64,000 nucleotides of DNA from an uncultured Draconibacterium sp. (GCA_947492175.1 CANLMQ010000022.1:1-64000); one strand, 5' to 3'; counted from the first letter of the stretch, positions 36,042 to 44,246 are shown. The notes: a model not told the origin generated them from the sequence alone. A program made the numbers and translations.

Positions 36042-36862
36042 TCTTCCACCTCCTTTAAATAATCCAGCGGACTCCCGTACTTAAATTTGTAATCCAGAGC
36101 TTTTATCACTTTATCGCTGTTTACCACCTTAAACGCCTCTGGCTCATTTGTAAAATCGGGAACCGGCAATTCACTTATTTTTGCGGCCTTTGTATAAAAC
36201 TGTCTTTTAGTAGGATGTTCCGGACTTGATGCGTTAAAAGTTTCGCCCCAAATATCCTTTTCAATTATTTGAGTAATTACACCAATACAATCATCTCGAT
36301 GAATCAGGTTAACCGGAACTTCTCCGGAAACGGACTTTTTGTACGCCAAAAATCTGGCCGGATCTCTGTCGTAACCAATTAAGCCGCCAAAACGCAGCAC
36401 TGTTGTTTCGAATTTTGGATTCCCTGTCAGTACTTTCTCGGCTTTCAACAAAGCACGTCCGCTTTGTTTTTCCGGACTTCCTTCATCTCCTTCTTTAACC
36501 TCTTTATTTTTCGATTCGTATACAGAAGTTGAGGAAATAAAAAGCACTTTAGAAATACCTATTTCTTCAGCCTTTAACGCAATCTGACCAATTTTTTGTG
36601 GAAACGACTCCTCAACACAATCCGTTCGGGTGGGCGGAATTGAAACAACCAACACATCTGTATTAAAAAAACTATTGTAGTCAACTTCCAGTGCCTTTGG
36701 TTTTACTTTTACATAAAAAGAACTAATTCCGGTCATTTCCAAATCATTGTAACTCGGGGTAGAACTTGCAGAACCTTTAACATTCCAACCTTTACGAAGC
36801 AGGGATTTACCAAGGGCTGTCCCCAGCCATCCACATCCTAAAATTGACACTGTTGTACTCAT
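36023..36862 (-). CDS. NAD(P)-binding epimerase/SDR-like protein (YeeZ-like)
   Basis: 279 residues, extended-SDR Rossmann fold: GCGWLGTALGKSLL for dinucleotide binding, FISSTSVYE with the Ser/Tyr region, HRDDCIGVITQII, and a C-terminal helical part. The substrate is unknown. It sits between cysI and cobA with a 19-bp overlap to cobA, so it is expressed with siroheme and sulfite-reduction genes and may act on a related step. Confidence 0.8.
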   Translation of the reverse strand: MSTTVSILGCGWLGTALGKSLLRKGWNVKGSASSTPSYNDLEMTGISSFYVKVKPKALEVDYNSFFNTDVLVVSIPPTRTDCVEESFPQKIGQIALKAEEIGISKVLFISSTSVYESKNKEVKEGDEGSPEKQSGRALLKAEKVLTGNPKFETTVLRFGGLIGYDRDPARFLAYKKSVSGEVPVNLIHRDDCIGVITQIIEKDIWGETFNASSPEHPTKRQFYTKAAKISELPVPDFTNEPEAFKVVNSDKVIKALDYKFKYGSPLDYLKEVEEWAYRI

Positions 36863-36930
36863 GACTATATTTTTTGTTTTTTATAATTTTTAACCGACTA
36901 TTTTCCTTCGGGAATCCGTTAGCAGACTCT

Positions 36931-38631
36931 TTAATGCTTAAATTCCTTACCCTCCTTAATCCCTTTCACATATTTCTTTCGGATAACAAAATCGCCAAAA
37001 TGTTCTCCTTTGTGCCTGTTTCCGGCAAAATCTGCAATTATTGGATGCAACTCTTTCAGAATCTCATCTTCTGGTATGGTTTCACGATAAAGGGTATTTA
37101 AACGCGTTCCTTCAAAACTGCCTCCTAAATACAAATTGTAATAACCCGGTGATTTTCCAATAAAACCAATCTCTGCCAGATGCGGGCGTCCGCAACCGTT
37201 AGGACAACCAGTCATTCGAATCACGATTTCTTCCTTCGACAAATCGAATTCAGCCAAAATCCCATCAATTTTTGAAATAAGTGAAGGCAGATATCTTTCG
37301 GCCTCAGCAAAAGCCAACGGGCAGGTTGGTAATGCTACACACGCAATGGAGTTTTGACGCAAGCCTGAAATTTCAGAAGGAGCAACGCCATTTTTAGCAA
37401 GAATCGAGTCAACTTTCTTTTTGATAGTTGCTGAAACTCCTGCTACTATCAGGTTTTGATTTCCGGTGAGAATAAAATCGCCGTCACTAATTTTTGCAAT
37501 TTCGCGCAACGCCGTTTTTAGTTTTTGCGATCCGTTGTCTTTTACCCGGCCACCTTCAACAAAATAGGTTAAATGCCATTTGTCGTCTGTTCCTCTCTTC
37601 CATCCAAAATCGTCGCCATTGCGTTCCAGCTTAAAAGGCTTCTCTTTTTTCAATTTAAAACCAAGCCGGGTTTCAACTTCAGTCTTGAAATTCTCAATAC
37701 CAAGTCTATCAATTGTATATTTTAACCTCGCCAGTTTGCGGTTTTTCCGGTCGCCGTTATCGCGTTGAAACAAAACCACTTTTTCGGCAACATCAATTAC
37801 CTGTTCAGGTTTACAAAAACCAATAACCGTTCCTAGCCGCGGATAAGTTTCGGGCATCGCAAACGTTGATCCAAGTCCGCCCCCAACCGATACATTGTAA
37901 CCTACAATTTTATCTTGTTCAACTATAGCAATAAATCCAAGGTCCTGCGAAAACACATCACAATCGTTGTTTGGCGGAATTACAATACCAATTTTGAATT
38001 TACGTGGCAAATACCGGTTGCCATACAAAGGTTCAACATCGGTTTTACTATCTGCTATCAGTTTTTTATCGAGCCAAATTTCATGATAAGCCGTTGTTTT
38101 TGGCAACAAATGCTCACTCACCTTTTGTGCCAGATCAATTACTTCGGCGTGAAACGGTGATTCTGCCGGATTTGCATGACTCATTACATTTCGGTTAACA
38201 TCGCCGCAAGCTGCAATAGTGTCCATTAAACTATCATTCATTTCCTTAATGGTCCTTTTCAGATTTTTCTTTAGAACACCATGTAATTGAAAGGTCTGAC
38301 GTGTTGTTAACTTTAATGTATGATTCGCATATTTATCTGACAAAACATCCATTTTCAGCCACTGCTCAGGAGTAAATCTTCCCCCTGGCATTCTTAAACG
38401 AATAAGAAAAGAAAAAGCAGGTTCCAGTTTCTGTCGCTTACGTTCCTTATCTAAATCGCGGTCCCACTGCAAATACATGCCATGAAATTTTGAAAGCTGA
38501 GTATCGCCTTCGGCAATGGCTCCGGTAATTGGGTTCGCCAAACTTTCCGCTAAAGTACCCCGCAAATAATTGCTGTCGTACTTTAGTTTTTCCACTACGG
38601 AAAGTTCTTTCCAGTTAATAGTATCGGTCAT
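36931..38631 (-). CDS. cysI: Sulfite reductase, siroheme hemoprotein subunit
   Basis: 566 residues, two nitrite/sulfite reductase repeats. The 4Fe-4S/siroheme cysteines are present as CVALPTC and CPNGC with the usual spacing. RMPGGRFTPEQW and TTRQTFQLHGV are family signatures. It reduces sulfite to sulfide with six electrons from CysJ. The siroheme it needs is made by the flanking genes. Located 62 bp after cysJ, with a hairpin in the gap. Confidence 0.95.
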   Translation of the reverse strand: MTDTINWKELSVVEKLKYDSNYLRGTLAESLANPITGAIAEGDTQLSKFHGMYLQWDRDLDKERKRQKLEPAFSFLIRLRMPGGRFTPEQWLKMDVLSDKYANHTLKLTTRQTFQLHGVLKKNLKRTIKEMNDSLMDTIAACGDVNRNVMSHANPAESPFHAEVIDLAQKVSEHLLPKTTAYHEIWLDKKLIADSKTDVEPLYGNRYLPRKFKIGIVIPPNNDCDVFSQDLGFIAIVEQDKIVGYNVSVGGGLGSTFAMPETYPRLGTVIGFCKPEQVIDVAEKVVLFQRDNGDRKNRKLARLKYTIDRLGIENFKTEVETRLGFKLKKEKPFKLERNGDDFGWKRGTDDKWHLTYFVEGGRVKDNGSQKLKTALREIAKISDGDFILTGNQNLIVAGVSATIKKKVDSILAKNGVAPSEISGLRQNSIACVALPTCPLAFAEAERYLPSLISKIDGILAEFDLSKEEIVIRMTGCPNGCGRPHLAEIGFIGKSPGYYNLYLGGSFEGTRLNTLYRETIPEDEILKELHPIIADFAGNRHKGEHFGDFVIRKKYVKGIKEGKEFKH

Positions 38632-38655
38632 AATTTTTCGGGTTATTTTGTTACA

Positions 38656-38688
38656 GGGTGCGCTTAAGGTTGATTATACTGCGCACCC
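38656..38688 (-). repeat. Intercistronic hairpin between cysJ and cysI
   Basis: GGGTGCGC (38656-38663) and GCGCACCC (38681-38688) form a perfect 8-bp GC-rich stem with a 17-nt loop in the 62-bp cysJ-cysI gap. No T-run follows on the minus strand, so it is more likely an RNA stability or processing element than a terminator. Confidence 0.5.
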
Positions 38689-38693
38689 ATAAT

Positions 38694-40490
38694 CTAATAA
38701 ACATCGGTTTGAAAGCGTTTTTCGCGCTTTAAGTTTTTCAGGTATTTTTCGGCTTGTTCTTCACTAATTCCTCCCTGAGTCTGGATAATCTCAAGTAAGG
38801 TTTTATTTACATCTTTTGCCATGTATTTCATATCGCCACACAAGTAGAAATGAGCACCGTTTTCCATCCAGTTGAATACCTCTTCCTGGTTCTCTTTTAA
38901 TTTGTGTTGCACGTAAATTTTCTCCTCCTGATCGCGCGAAAAAGCCACATCGAGTTTTGTTAGATGCTCTGACTTTAATAATTTCTGCCATTCTGTTTGA
39001 TAAATGAAATCAGAACTAAAACGACGGTCACCAAAAAACAACCACGAGTCGCCTTTCACTCCCAGGCTTTCGCGATGCTGCATAAATGCACGATAAGGTG
39101 CAACTCCGGTTCCGGCACCCACCATAATAATTTTTGAACCATTGGGAGGCAACTTAAACGATGGATTCTTTTCAATATAGACCGGAAGCTGATCATCCAG
39201 TTCAATTGTATCGGCCAGATGCGACGAACATGCACCTTTTCTCTGCCTGTCTTTTCTCTCGTAACGCACCACAGATACGGTTACATGCACTTCTTCGCCC
39301 ACACTTTCCATACTCGACGAAATAGAATACAATCGTGCAGGAATGTGACGCAACACCTCTACCAACTTATTGGCATTCCAATCAAACGGAAAATCTTCCA
39401 ATAAATCCAAAACATCATGTCCGTACAAATAATCGTCCGATAACTGATCGTCGTTTATAATTTTTTCCAGTTCAGGATTCTTTACTTTCTCCTGGAATTT
39501 TCGAAGTACATCAAAAGTCAGTGTCGTAATCTCCAGATGATGAGAAAGCGCATCTTTTATGGTAACTTCTTCTTCCTTTATATCTACCTTTTGGTCAGGA
39601 TCAAAACCAGTTTTTTCCAGAATTTGTTCTACTAGCGAGTCCGGATTTTTAGCAAAAATACCCAACGAATCACCCGGCTCGTATTCAATCCCCGATCCCT
39701 CCAGCGAAAGCTCCACATGATAGACCTCCTTGTCAGAATCGCGCCCTGTGATTTGAACTTTATCGAGCACAGTTGCCATGTACGGATTTGTTTTTGAAAA
39801 CTCTTCGTATGCCGACACTCCGCTTTCCGAATTAGCTCCTTCCGATGTTGGAGCCGAAGCCTGCGCTGAAGTCAGGTTCACCAGGAAGTTATTCATCCAG
39901 ATGTCTGCATCCCGATCGTAATCTACATCGCATTTCGTTAACGAAGTAACAGGAAAAGCTCCCAAGCTTTTTAAAGCTCCATAAATATCTTCTCCTGTCT
40001 TACAAAAATGCTTGTAAGTTTTATCGCCCAGTGCCAGAACCGAATAATTCAGTTTCTCCAGTTGAGGTGCCCGGGTTCCGGTAACATATTTATAAAAGTC
40101 TTCTGCCATATCCGGCGGTTCTCCTTCGCCATGTGTACTTACAATAATGGCCACATTTTCCTCTTCGTTTAATTTCTTGTAATTAAAATCGTACATGCTT
40201 AAAACCTGCGCATTAATATTCTTATTGGCAGCTTTTTCAGCCAGTTTTTCAGCCAGTCCGTGCGAATGGCCGGTTTCTGAGCCATAAAGAATAGTTAGAT
40301 TTATCAGGCTTTCTGGCTTTGTTACCATTGCCTGAGGTTGCGACAATGAAACTTCTCCCCCACCTTCTGAGGCCAACCTTCCTTCCAGATAGCCGCTTAA
40401 CCACAAAATCTGGTCTTTTGTTAATCCGGGCAGCAATTGATTTAAAGTCGATAACTGCTGCTCGCTAAATGGATTTGTTTTCAAACTCAT
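38694..40490 (-). CDS. cysJ: Sulfite reductase [NADPH] flavoprotein alpha subunit
   Basis: 598 residues. A flavodoxin-like FMN domain (~65-205, ILYGSETGHSHGLAEKL, STHGEGEPPD), an FAD domain with RLYSISSSM, and an NADPH domain with GAGTGVAPYRAFMQHR and the C-terminal FQTDVY. It passes electrons from NADPH to CysI. The residues before the FMN domain are similar in layout to E. coli CysJ. Located 8 bp after the precorrin-2 dehydrogenase gene. Confidence 0.95.
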   Translation of the reverse strand: MSLKTNPFSEQQLSTLNQLLPGLTKDQILWLSGYLEGRLASEGGGEVSLSQPQAMVTKPESLINLTILYGSETGHSHGLAEKLAEKAANKNINAQVLSMYDFNYKKLNEEENVAIIVSTHGEGEPPDMAEDFYKYVTGTRAPQLEKLNYSVLALGDKTYKHFCKTGEDIYGALKSLGAFPVTSLTKCDVDYDRDADIWMNNFLVNLTSAQASAPTSEGANSESGVSAYEEFSKTNPYMATVLDKVQITGRDSDKEVYHVELSLEGSGIEYEPGDSLGIFAKNPDSLVEQILEKTGFDPDQKVDIKEEEVTIKDALSHHLEITTLTFDVLRKFQEKVKNPELEKIINDDQLSDDYLYGHDVLDLLEDFPFDWNANKLVEVLRHIPARLYSISSSMESVGEEVHVTVSVVRYERKDRQRKGACSSHLADTIELDDQLPVYIEKNPSFKLPPNGSKIIMVGAGTGVAPYRAFMQHRESLGVKGDSWLFFGDRRFSSDFIYQTEWQKLLKSEHLTKLDVAFSRDQEEKIYVQHKLKENQEEVFNWMENGAHFYLCGDMKYMAKDVNKTLLEIIQTQGGISEEQAEKYLKNLKREKRFQTDVY

Positions 40491-40498
40491 TTTATTAT

Positions 40499-40948
40499 TT
40501 AATTTAACTGTAACTTATCTTGTATTAAATTTCTAATTCTGATTGATTCGTAAACATTCTCACCGTTTGAACCGACGGCAATCGTAATATTTCCTTTTTT
40601 CAATATGGCTGGTGAAACAAACTGACATAATTCCGGTTTGTCGTGAATATTCACCAGAACTCCGGCTTCGTAACAATCTTTTACAATTTGTTTATCCAGT
40701 TCTTCATTGTTTGAGCAGGAATAAAGAATAAAATAATCAGGCAGGTACTTTTTGTGATAAGCTGCCTCGATAAATTTCACGCCACTATTTTTAATTTCAG
40801 TACAAACTTTTAATGCAAGCACTTCCACTTCGGCATCAAAGCGTTGAAGGATTTTCAGTTTTTTAAATGCATCTTCCCCCCCTCCAACAACCAGTATTTT
40901 CTGATTGGCAATATTTATTGATATGGGTAAAAATTTCTTCTTCATCAT
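40499..40948 (-). CDS. Precorrin-2 dehydrogenase-like protein (Met8/CysG N-terminal domain)
   Basis: 149 residues, a Rossmann fold with LVVGGGEDAFKKLKIL and the later VNIHDKPELCQFVSPAILKKGNITIAVGSNG, both typical of CysG-B/Met8. It should oxidise precorrin-2 to sirohydrochlorin and may also chelate iron. It is shorter than full Met8/CysG-B (about 200 or more), the C-terminal dimerisation helices being reduced. It works with CobA at the other end of the same operon. Confidence 0.85.
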   Translation of the reverse strand: MMKKKFLPISINIANQKILVVGGGEDAFKKLKILQRFDAEVEVLALKVCTEIKNSGVKFIEAAYHKKYLPDYFILYSCSNNEELDKQIVKDCYEAGVLVNIHDKPELCQFVSPAILKKGNITIAVGSNGENVYESIRIRNLIQDKLQLN

Positions 40949-40954
40949 GTATAC

Positions 40955-41212
40955 CTATATTTCATATTCAATCGGCGTTTCTTTAACACGCCCGAAGTTG
41001 CTTTTGTTCCATGCTCGCTCATGAAAAAAATAAAGAGCCATTTTTGTAAACACCTCAATTCCTCCAATGGTAACCGCGAAATTGATATCTCCAACAACAA
41101 TCCACGAGATTATTATGGTGTCGATAGTCCCAAGTGTCCGCCACGAAATTGTTTTCACAATACTCCTTCTTTTCCGATCGACCATTTTCATATTATTTTC
41201 AACTTTTCCCAT
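40955..41212 (-). CDS. DUF2061 small membrane protein
   Basis: 85 residues. KRRSIVKTISWRTLGTIDTI and the C-terminal EVFTKMALYFFHERAWNK are hallmarks of DUF2061; one to two membrane segments lie between. Internal ATGs near 41191 are alternative starts. DUF2061 proteins often accompany sulfate-assimilation genes in Bacteroidota, but the function is unknown. It is the first gene after the attenuator and only 6 bp before the precorrin-2 dehydrogenase gene. Confidence 0.85.
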   Translation of the reverse strand: MGKVENNMKMVDRKRRSIVKTISWRTLGTIDTIIISWIVVGDINFAVTIGGIEVFTKMALYFFHERAWNKSNFGRVKETPIEYEI

Positions 41213-41357
41213 TCGGATTAATTTGTCTAAATATTCGAACTCTTTCTTTTCTGTTTCATTTTTTTAAGCCTGAGTGTTTTCCTTTTCAAAACATTCTTTT
41301 GCTCCTCTTTTTTTAACGCAACCAAATTGATGCTTTCGGCTCCTGAAGTCCTTAAAT

Positions 41358-41388
41358 AAAAAAAGCCCTCCTGCAGCTGCAGAAGGGC
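41358..41388 (-). terminator. Attenuator terminator of the sulfite-reduction operon
   Basis: On the minus strand, GCCCTTCTGCAG (41388-41377) pairs with CTGCAGGAGGGC (41376-41365) with one G-U pair, followed by seven T (41364-41358). It lies 34 nt after the leader-peptide stop and 145 nt before the first structural gene. The 5' arm can alternatively pair with TGCAGAAGG inside the leader ORF (41438-41430), nine perfect pairs, which would prevent the terminator from forming. Confidence 0.9.
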
Positions 41389-41422
41389 GAATAAATTATA
41401 TTAGTTATGAGCTAATTACACA

Positions 41423-41476
41423 TCAATATCCTTCTGCAAAAACAGTATAACAACACATACACATCATACATGTCAT
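41423..41476 (-). CDS. Cys/Met-rich leader peptide of the sulfite-reduction operon
   Basis: 17 codons from ATG at 41476 to TGA at 41425-41423: MTCMMCMCCYTVFAEGY. Cysteine is at 3, 6, 8 and 9 and methionine at 1, 4, 5 and 7. It is preceded by an A-rich tract (AAATAAAAACAAACCGA), as Bacteroidota starts usually are. It lies between a consensus promoter and an intrinsic terminator before sulfide-forming genes, which fits a ribosome-stalling leader sensing charged tRNA-Cys and perhaps tRNA-Met. Codons 13-16 (TTT GCA GAA GGA) contain the segment complementary to the terminator arm. No peptide function beyond stalling is expected. Confidence 0.85.
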   Translation of the reverse strand: MTCMMCMCCYTVFAEGY

Positions 41477-41505
41477 TCGGTTTGTTTTTATTTCAGAAGA
41501 ATTAT

Positions 41506-41597
41506 TCATTCGTTTATAATTGCTTATTTTTAAAGTAACTCATTTAACTCACATGTACTTTTATTACTCTTAGTAAGTTTTAACTTACATGCTCGTA
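41506..41597 (-). promoter_or_regulatory. Candidate structured 5' leader element, copy B
   Basis: Minus strand: ACGAGCATGTA, insert with hairpins (GTAAGTT-AA-AACTTAC; TTACT-AAG-AGTAA), TACATGTGAGTTAAATGAGTT, then A-rich sequence and GCAATTATAAACGAATGA. The stem GCATGTA/TACATGT (41592-41586 with 41557-41551) occupies the same place as GCATAAT/ATTATGC in copy A. The element lies downstream of the promoter at 41631-41659 and so would be transcribed, just before the leader peptide. No known riboswitch class was recognised. Confidence 0.5.
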
Positions 41598-41630
41598 TCT
41601 TAATTAATAAATGCAACCTAAGTCACACTG

Positions 41631-41659
41631 CAAATGTAAATCTTTATTTCAGACAACAA
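41631..41659 (-). promoter_or_regulatory. Promoter of the sulfite-reduction operon (Bacteroidota type)
   Basis: On the minus strand TTG (41659-41657), 18 bp, TACATTTG (41638-41631). A start near 41625 would give a leader of about 400 nt containing the structured element, the leader peptide and the terminator before the first structural gene at 41212. Confidence 0.65.
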
Positions 41660-41921
41660 AGTATTTATCAAGCTTTTTCTTATTCAGTCTAAATTAATTA
41701 ACATTGAAAAAATAGTTTAAAACACACCAATACTATTTAACGCGTATTTTCCATGATATAAATACTATAAATAATAAATGTTTTATTATCGCAGTTTATT
41801 TAGATTCATTTTACACAATAACATTTATTAACAGAAGACTATTAAACGCTGTATTAAAGATCATTACAGCCACCACAAAGAACAGCCGGATAATATAATT
41901 TTCCATGCTGATTTATGCCTC

Positions 41922-41951
41922 TTGATTGTTAATAAATTATTACTATTTTTG
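41922..41951 (+). promoter_or_regulatory. Promoter of the EF-G2 gene (Bacteroidota type)
   Basis: TTG (41922-41924), 19 bp, TATTTTTG (41944-41951): perfect spacing and match. Transcription would start near 41957, leaving a ~55-nt leader. The 41660-41920 stretch between the two divergent promoters is AT-rich and contains no gene that I can support; it is wide enough for activator sites. Confidence 0.7.
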
Positions 41952-42013
41952 AAATCCTTGCTTCAAAAAAAAGAAGATTAAAGGGTTTAACAAATCAATA
42001 ATACTTATACAAT

Positions 42014-44170
42014 ATGAAGGTTTATAAAACTGACGAAATTCGGAACATTGCTCTAATCGGTAATGCCGGCAGTGGGAAAACCACCCTTGCAGAAGCTATG
42101 CTTTTTGAGGGTGGAATTATCAGTCGCAGAGGTGAAGTAACCGCAAAGAATACGGTTTCTGACTACACCCAAATTGAGCAGGATTATGGCAATTCTGTTT
42201 TTTCTACATTATTATACACTGAGTTCAACGGGAAGAAGATCAATATTCTGGATACTCCGGGGATGGATGATCTGTGCGGAAGCGTTGTTCAGGCCTTAAG
42301 TGTAACTGCGCTTAGCTTAATTACAATCAATGCATCGAATGGTGTTGAAGCCGGCACAGAAGCGGCAGCTCGTCAGGCCGAAGCAGCTAACACTCCGCTT
42401 GTTTTTGTATTCAATCAGTTGGATCACGACAATTCGAATTTCGACAGTACTTTAGACCAATGTAAAACCGCCTTCGGAAATAAAGTAACCGTTGTACAAT
42501 ATCCTGTTGATGCAGGTCCGTCTTTCTCATCAATTATTGATGTATTAAAGATGAAAATGTACAAATACCCTAAAGACGGAGGTACACCTGAAATACTTGA
42601 CATTCCTGCTTCAGAAAAAGACAAGGCAGATGAATTACACAACGAATTGGTTGAGATGGCTGCCGAAAATGAAGAATCATTAATGGAACTGTATTTCGAC
42701 AAAGGCACACTTACCGAAGACGAAATGCGCAAAGGAATTAAACTTGGGATGTTGGAAAGAGGTTTATTCCCGGTATTCTGTACCTGCGCAAAACAAAACA
42801 AAGGCGTTGGTCGTTTGATGGAATTTATAACCAATATTTCTCCAGCTCCAAGCGAGAAAAAGATGACCGAAATTGTAGCCGGTAAAGAAGTAAAAATGGA
42901 TGCTTCGGACTTGCCAAGTATTTTTGTATTTAAAACAGCTGTTGAATCGCACGTTGGCGAGATTACCTATTTTAAAGTAATGTCGGGAACAGTTAAAGAA
43001 GGTTTAGACCTTGTAAACAGTAAATCGGGCAATAAAGAACGTTTGTCGCAGGTATTTGTTTCGGCAGGTAAAAACCGCGAAAAAGTAGATCAGCTTGTAG
43101 CAGGCGACTTAGGATGTACGGTAAAACTTAAGGACACAAAATACAATCAAACTTTGTCGCCTAAAGAAGCCAGTACAAAATTCAAAGAAATTAAATTCCC
43201 TGCATCGCGCCATACAGTTGCAGTTAAGGCCAAAAACGATTCAGACGATGAGAAGGTAGGTGAAATACTAAGTAAAATAAAATACGAAGACCCAACTTAC
43301 GTAATTGAATACTCAAAAGAATTAAAACAATTGCTTGTTCACGGACAAGGAGAATACCATTTAAATGTACTAAAATGGTATTTTGATACCGTTTACAAAA
43401 TTGACGTTGATTATTTAGCACCTAAAATTCCATACCGCGAAACAATTACCAAACCCGCCCAGGCAGATTACCGTCATAAAAAACAATCGGGTGGTTCCGG
43501 ACAATTTGGTGAAGTACATTTAATTATTGAACCATATGAAACAGGAGCTGAACCTAAAAAGATGTTCAAGTTTGGCGATAAGGAACAAAAATTATCTGTT
43601 CGTGCAGTTGAAGAACACGAATTACCATGGGGCGGAAAACTTATTTTCTGCAACTGTATTGTTGGTGGTTCCATCGATGCTCGTTTCCTTCCGGCTATTC
43701 TGAAGGGGATTATGGAAAAGATGAACGAAGGGCCACTTACCGGTTCTTATGCCCGCGATATTGTAGTTTATATTTATGACGGAAAAATGCACCCGGTTGA
43801 TTCAAACGAAATATCGTTTAAACTTGCAGGCCGCAATGCATTTAGTATGGCCTTTAAAAATGCCGGAGCTAAAATTCTGGAACCAATTTACGACCTCGAT
43901 GTATGGACTCCATCTGATCGAATGGGAGATGTTATGAGTGACCTGCAAGGACGTCGTGCCATGATTATGGGTATGGGTTCCGAAAAAGGGCTTGAGAAAA
44001 TTACAGCAAAAGTTCCGTTAAAGGAAATGAATAAATACACCACTTCGCTTAGTTCTATTACAGGAGGACGTGGAATATTTAGTATAGCTTTCGACGGATA
44101 TGAAAAAGTACCTACTGATGTACAAGAAGAACTGCTGAAAGCTTACGAAGCTGAGCAAGAAGAAGAATAG
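42014..44170 (+). CDS. fusA2: EF-G2-like translation factor with altered GTPase motifs
   Basis: 718 residues, full EF-G architecture. The P loop is intact (GNAGSGKTT, residues 16-24). The switch I motif RGITIT is replaced by YGNSVFS (58-64), the G3 motif reads DTPGM (80-84) with Met at the catalytic His position, and G4 is NQLD. This pattern fits a factor with impaired or no GTP hydrolysis. Bacteroides thetaiotaomicron has such an EF-G2, reported to support translocation without GTP hydrolysis under starvation and to be controlled by the carbon regulator Cur; orthology here is inferred from architecture. It has its own promoter and terminator and no partner genes. Confidence 0.9.
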   Translation: MKVYKTDEIRNIALIGNAGSGKTTLAEAMLFEGGIISRRGEVTAKNTVSDYTQIEQDYGNSVFSTLLYTEFNGKKINILDTPGMDDLCGSVVQALSVTALSLITINASNGVEAGTEAAARQAEAANTPLVFVFNQLDHDNSNFDSTLDQCKTAFGNKVTVVQYPVDAGPSFSSIIDVLKMKMYKYPKDGGTPEILDIPASEKDKADELHNELVEMAAENEESLMELYFDKGTLTEDEMRKGIKLGMLERGLFPVFCTCAKQNKGVGRLMEFITNISPAPSEKKMTEIVAGKEVKMDASDLPSIFVFKTAVESHVGEITYFKVMSGTVKEGLDLVNSKSGNKERLSQVFVSAGKNREKVDQLVAGDLGCTVKLKDTKYNQTLSPKEASTKFKEIKFPASRHTVAVKAKNDSDDEKVGEILSKIKYEDPTYVIEYSKELKQLLVHGQGEYHLNVLKWYFDTVYKIDVDYLAPKIPYRETITKPAQADYRHKKQSGGSGQFGEVHLIIEPYETGAEPKKMFKFGDKEQKLSVRAVEEHELPWGGKLIFCNCIVGGSIDARFLPAILKGIMEKMNEGPLTGSYARDIVVYIYDGKMHPVDSNEISFKLAGRNAFSMAFKNAGAKILEPIYDLDVWTPSDRMGDVMSDLQGRRAMIMGMGSEKGLEKITAKVPLKEMNKYTTSLSSITGGRGIFSIAFDGYEKVPTDVQEELLKAYEAEQEEE

Positions 44171-44209
44171 ACCATTTTCTAATCCATTTTACTATAAACT
44201 AAAATGAAG

Positions 44210-44246
44210 CCCCGGTTTGTCATTTGACAGATCGGGGTTTGTTTTG
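44210..44246 (+). terminator. Intrinsic terminator after EF-G2
   Basis: Outer stem CCCCG/CGGGG and inner stem TGTCA/TGACA, followed by TTTGTTTT. It lies 40 bp after the EF-G2 stop. Its 17-nt core TTTGTCATTTGACAGAT recurs with one change in the terminator at 55234. Confidence 0.8.

Noticed and set aside
41244..41404. A 50-odd codon open frame on the minus strand running through the attenuator terminator and ending shortly before DUF2061
   Set aside because: It has no plausible start codon at its 5' end and its only Met is 10 codons from the stop. It crosses the terminator, so it is probably chance; the sequence is better explained as leader RNA.
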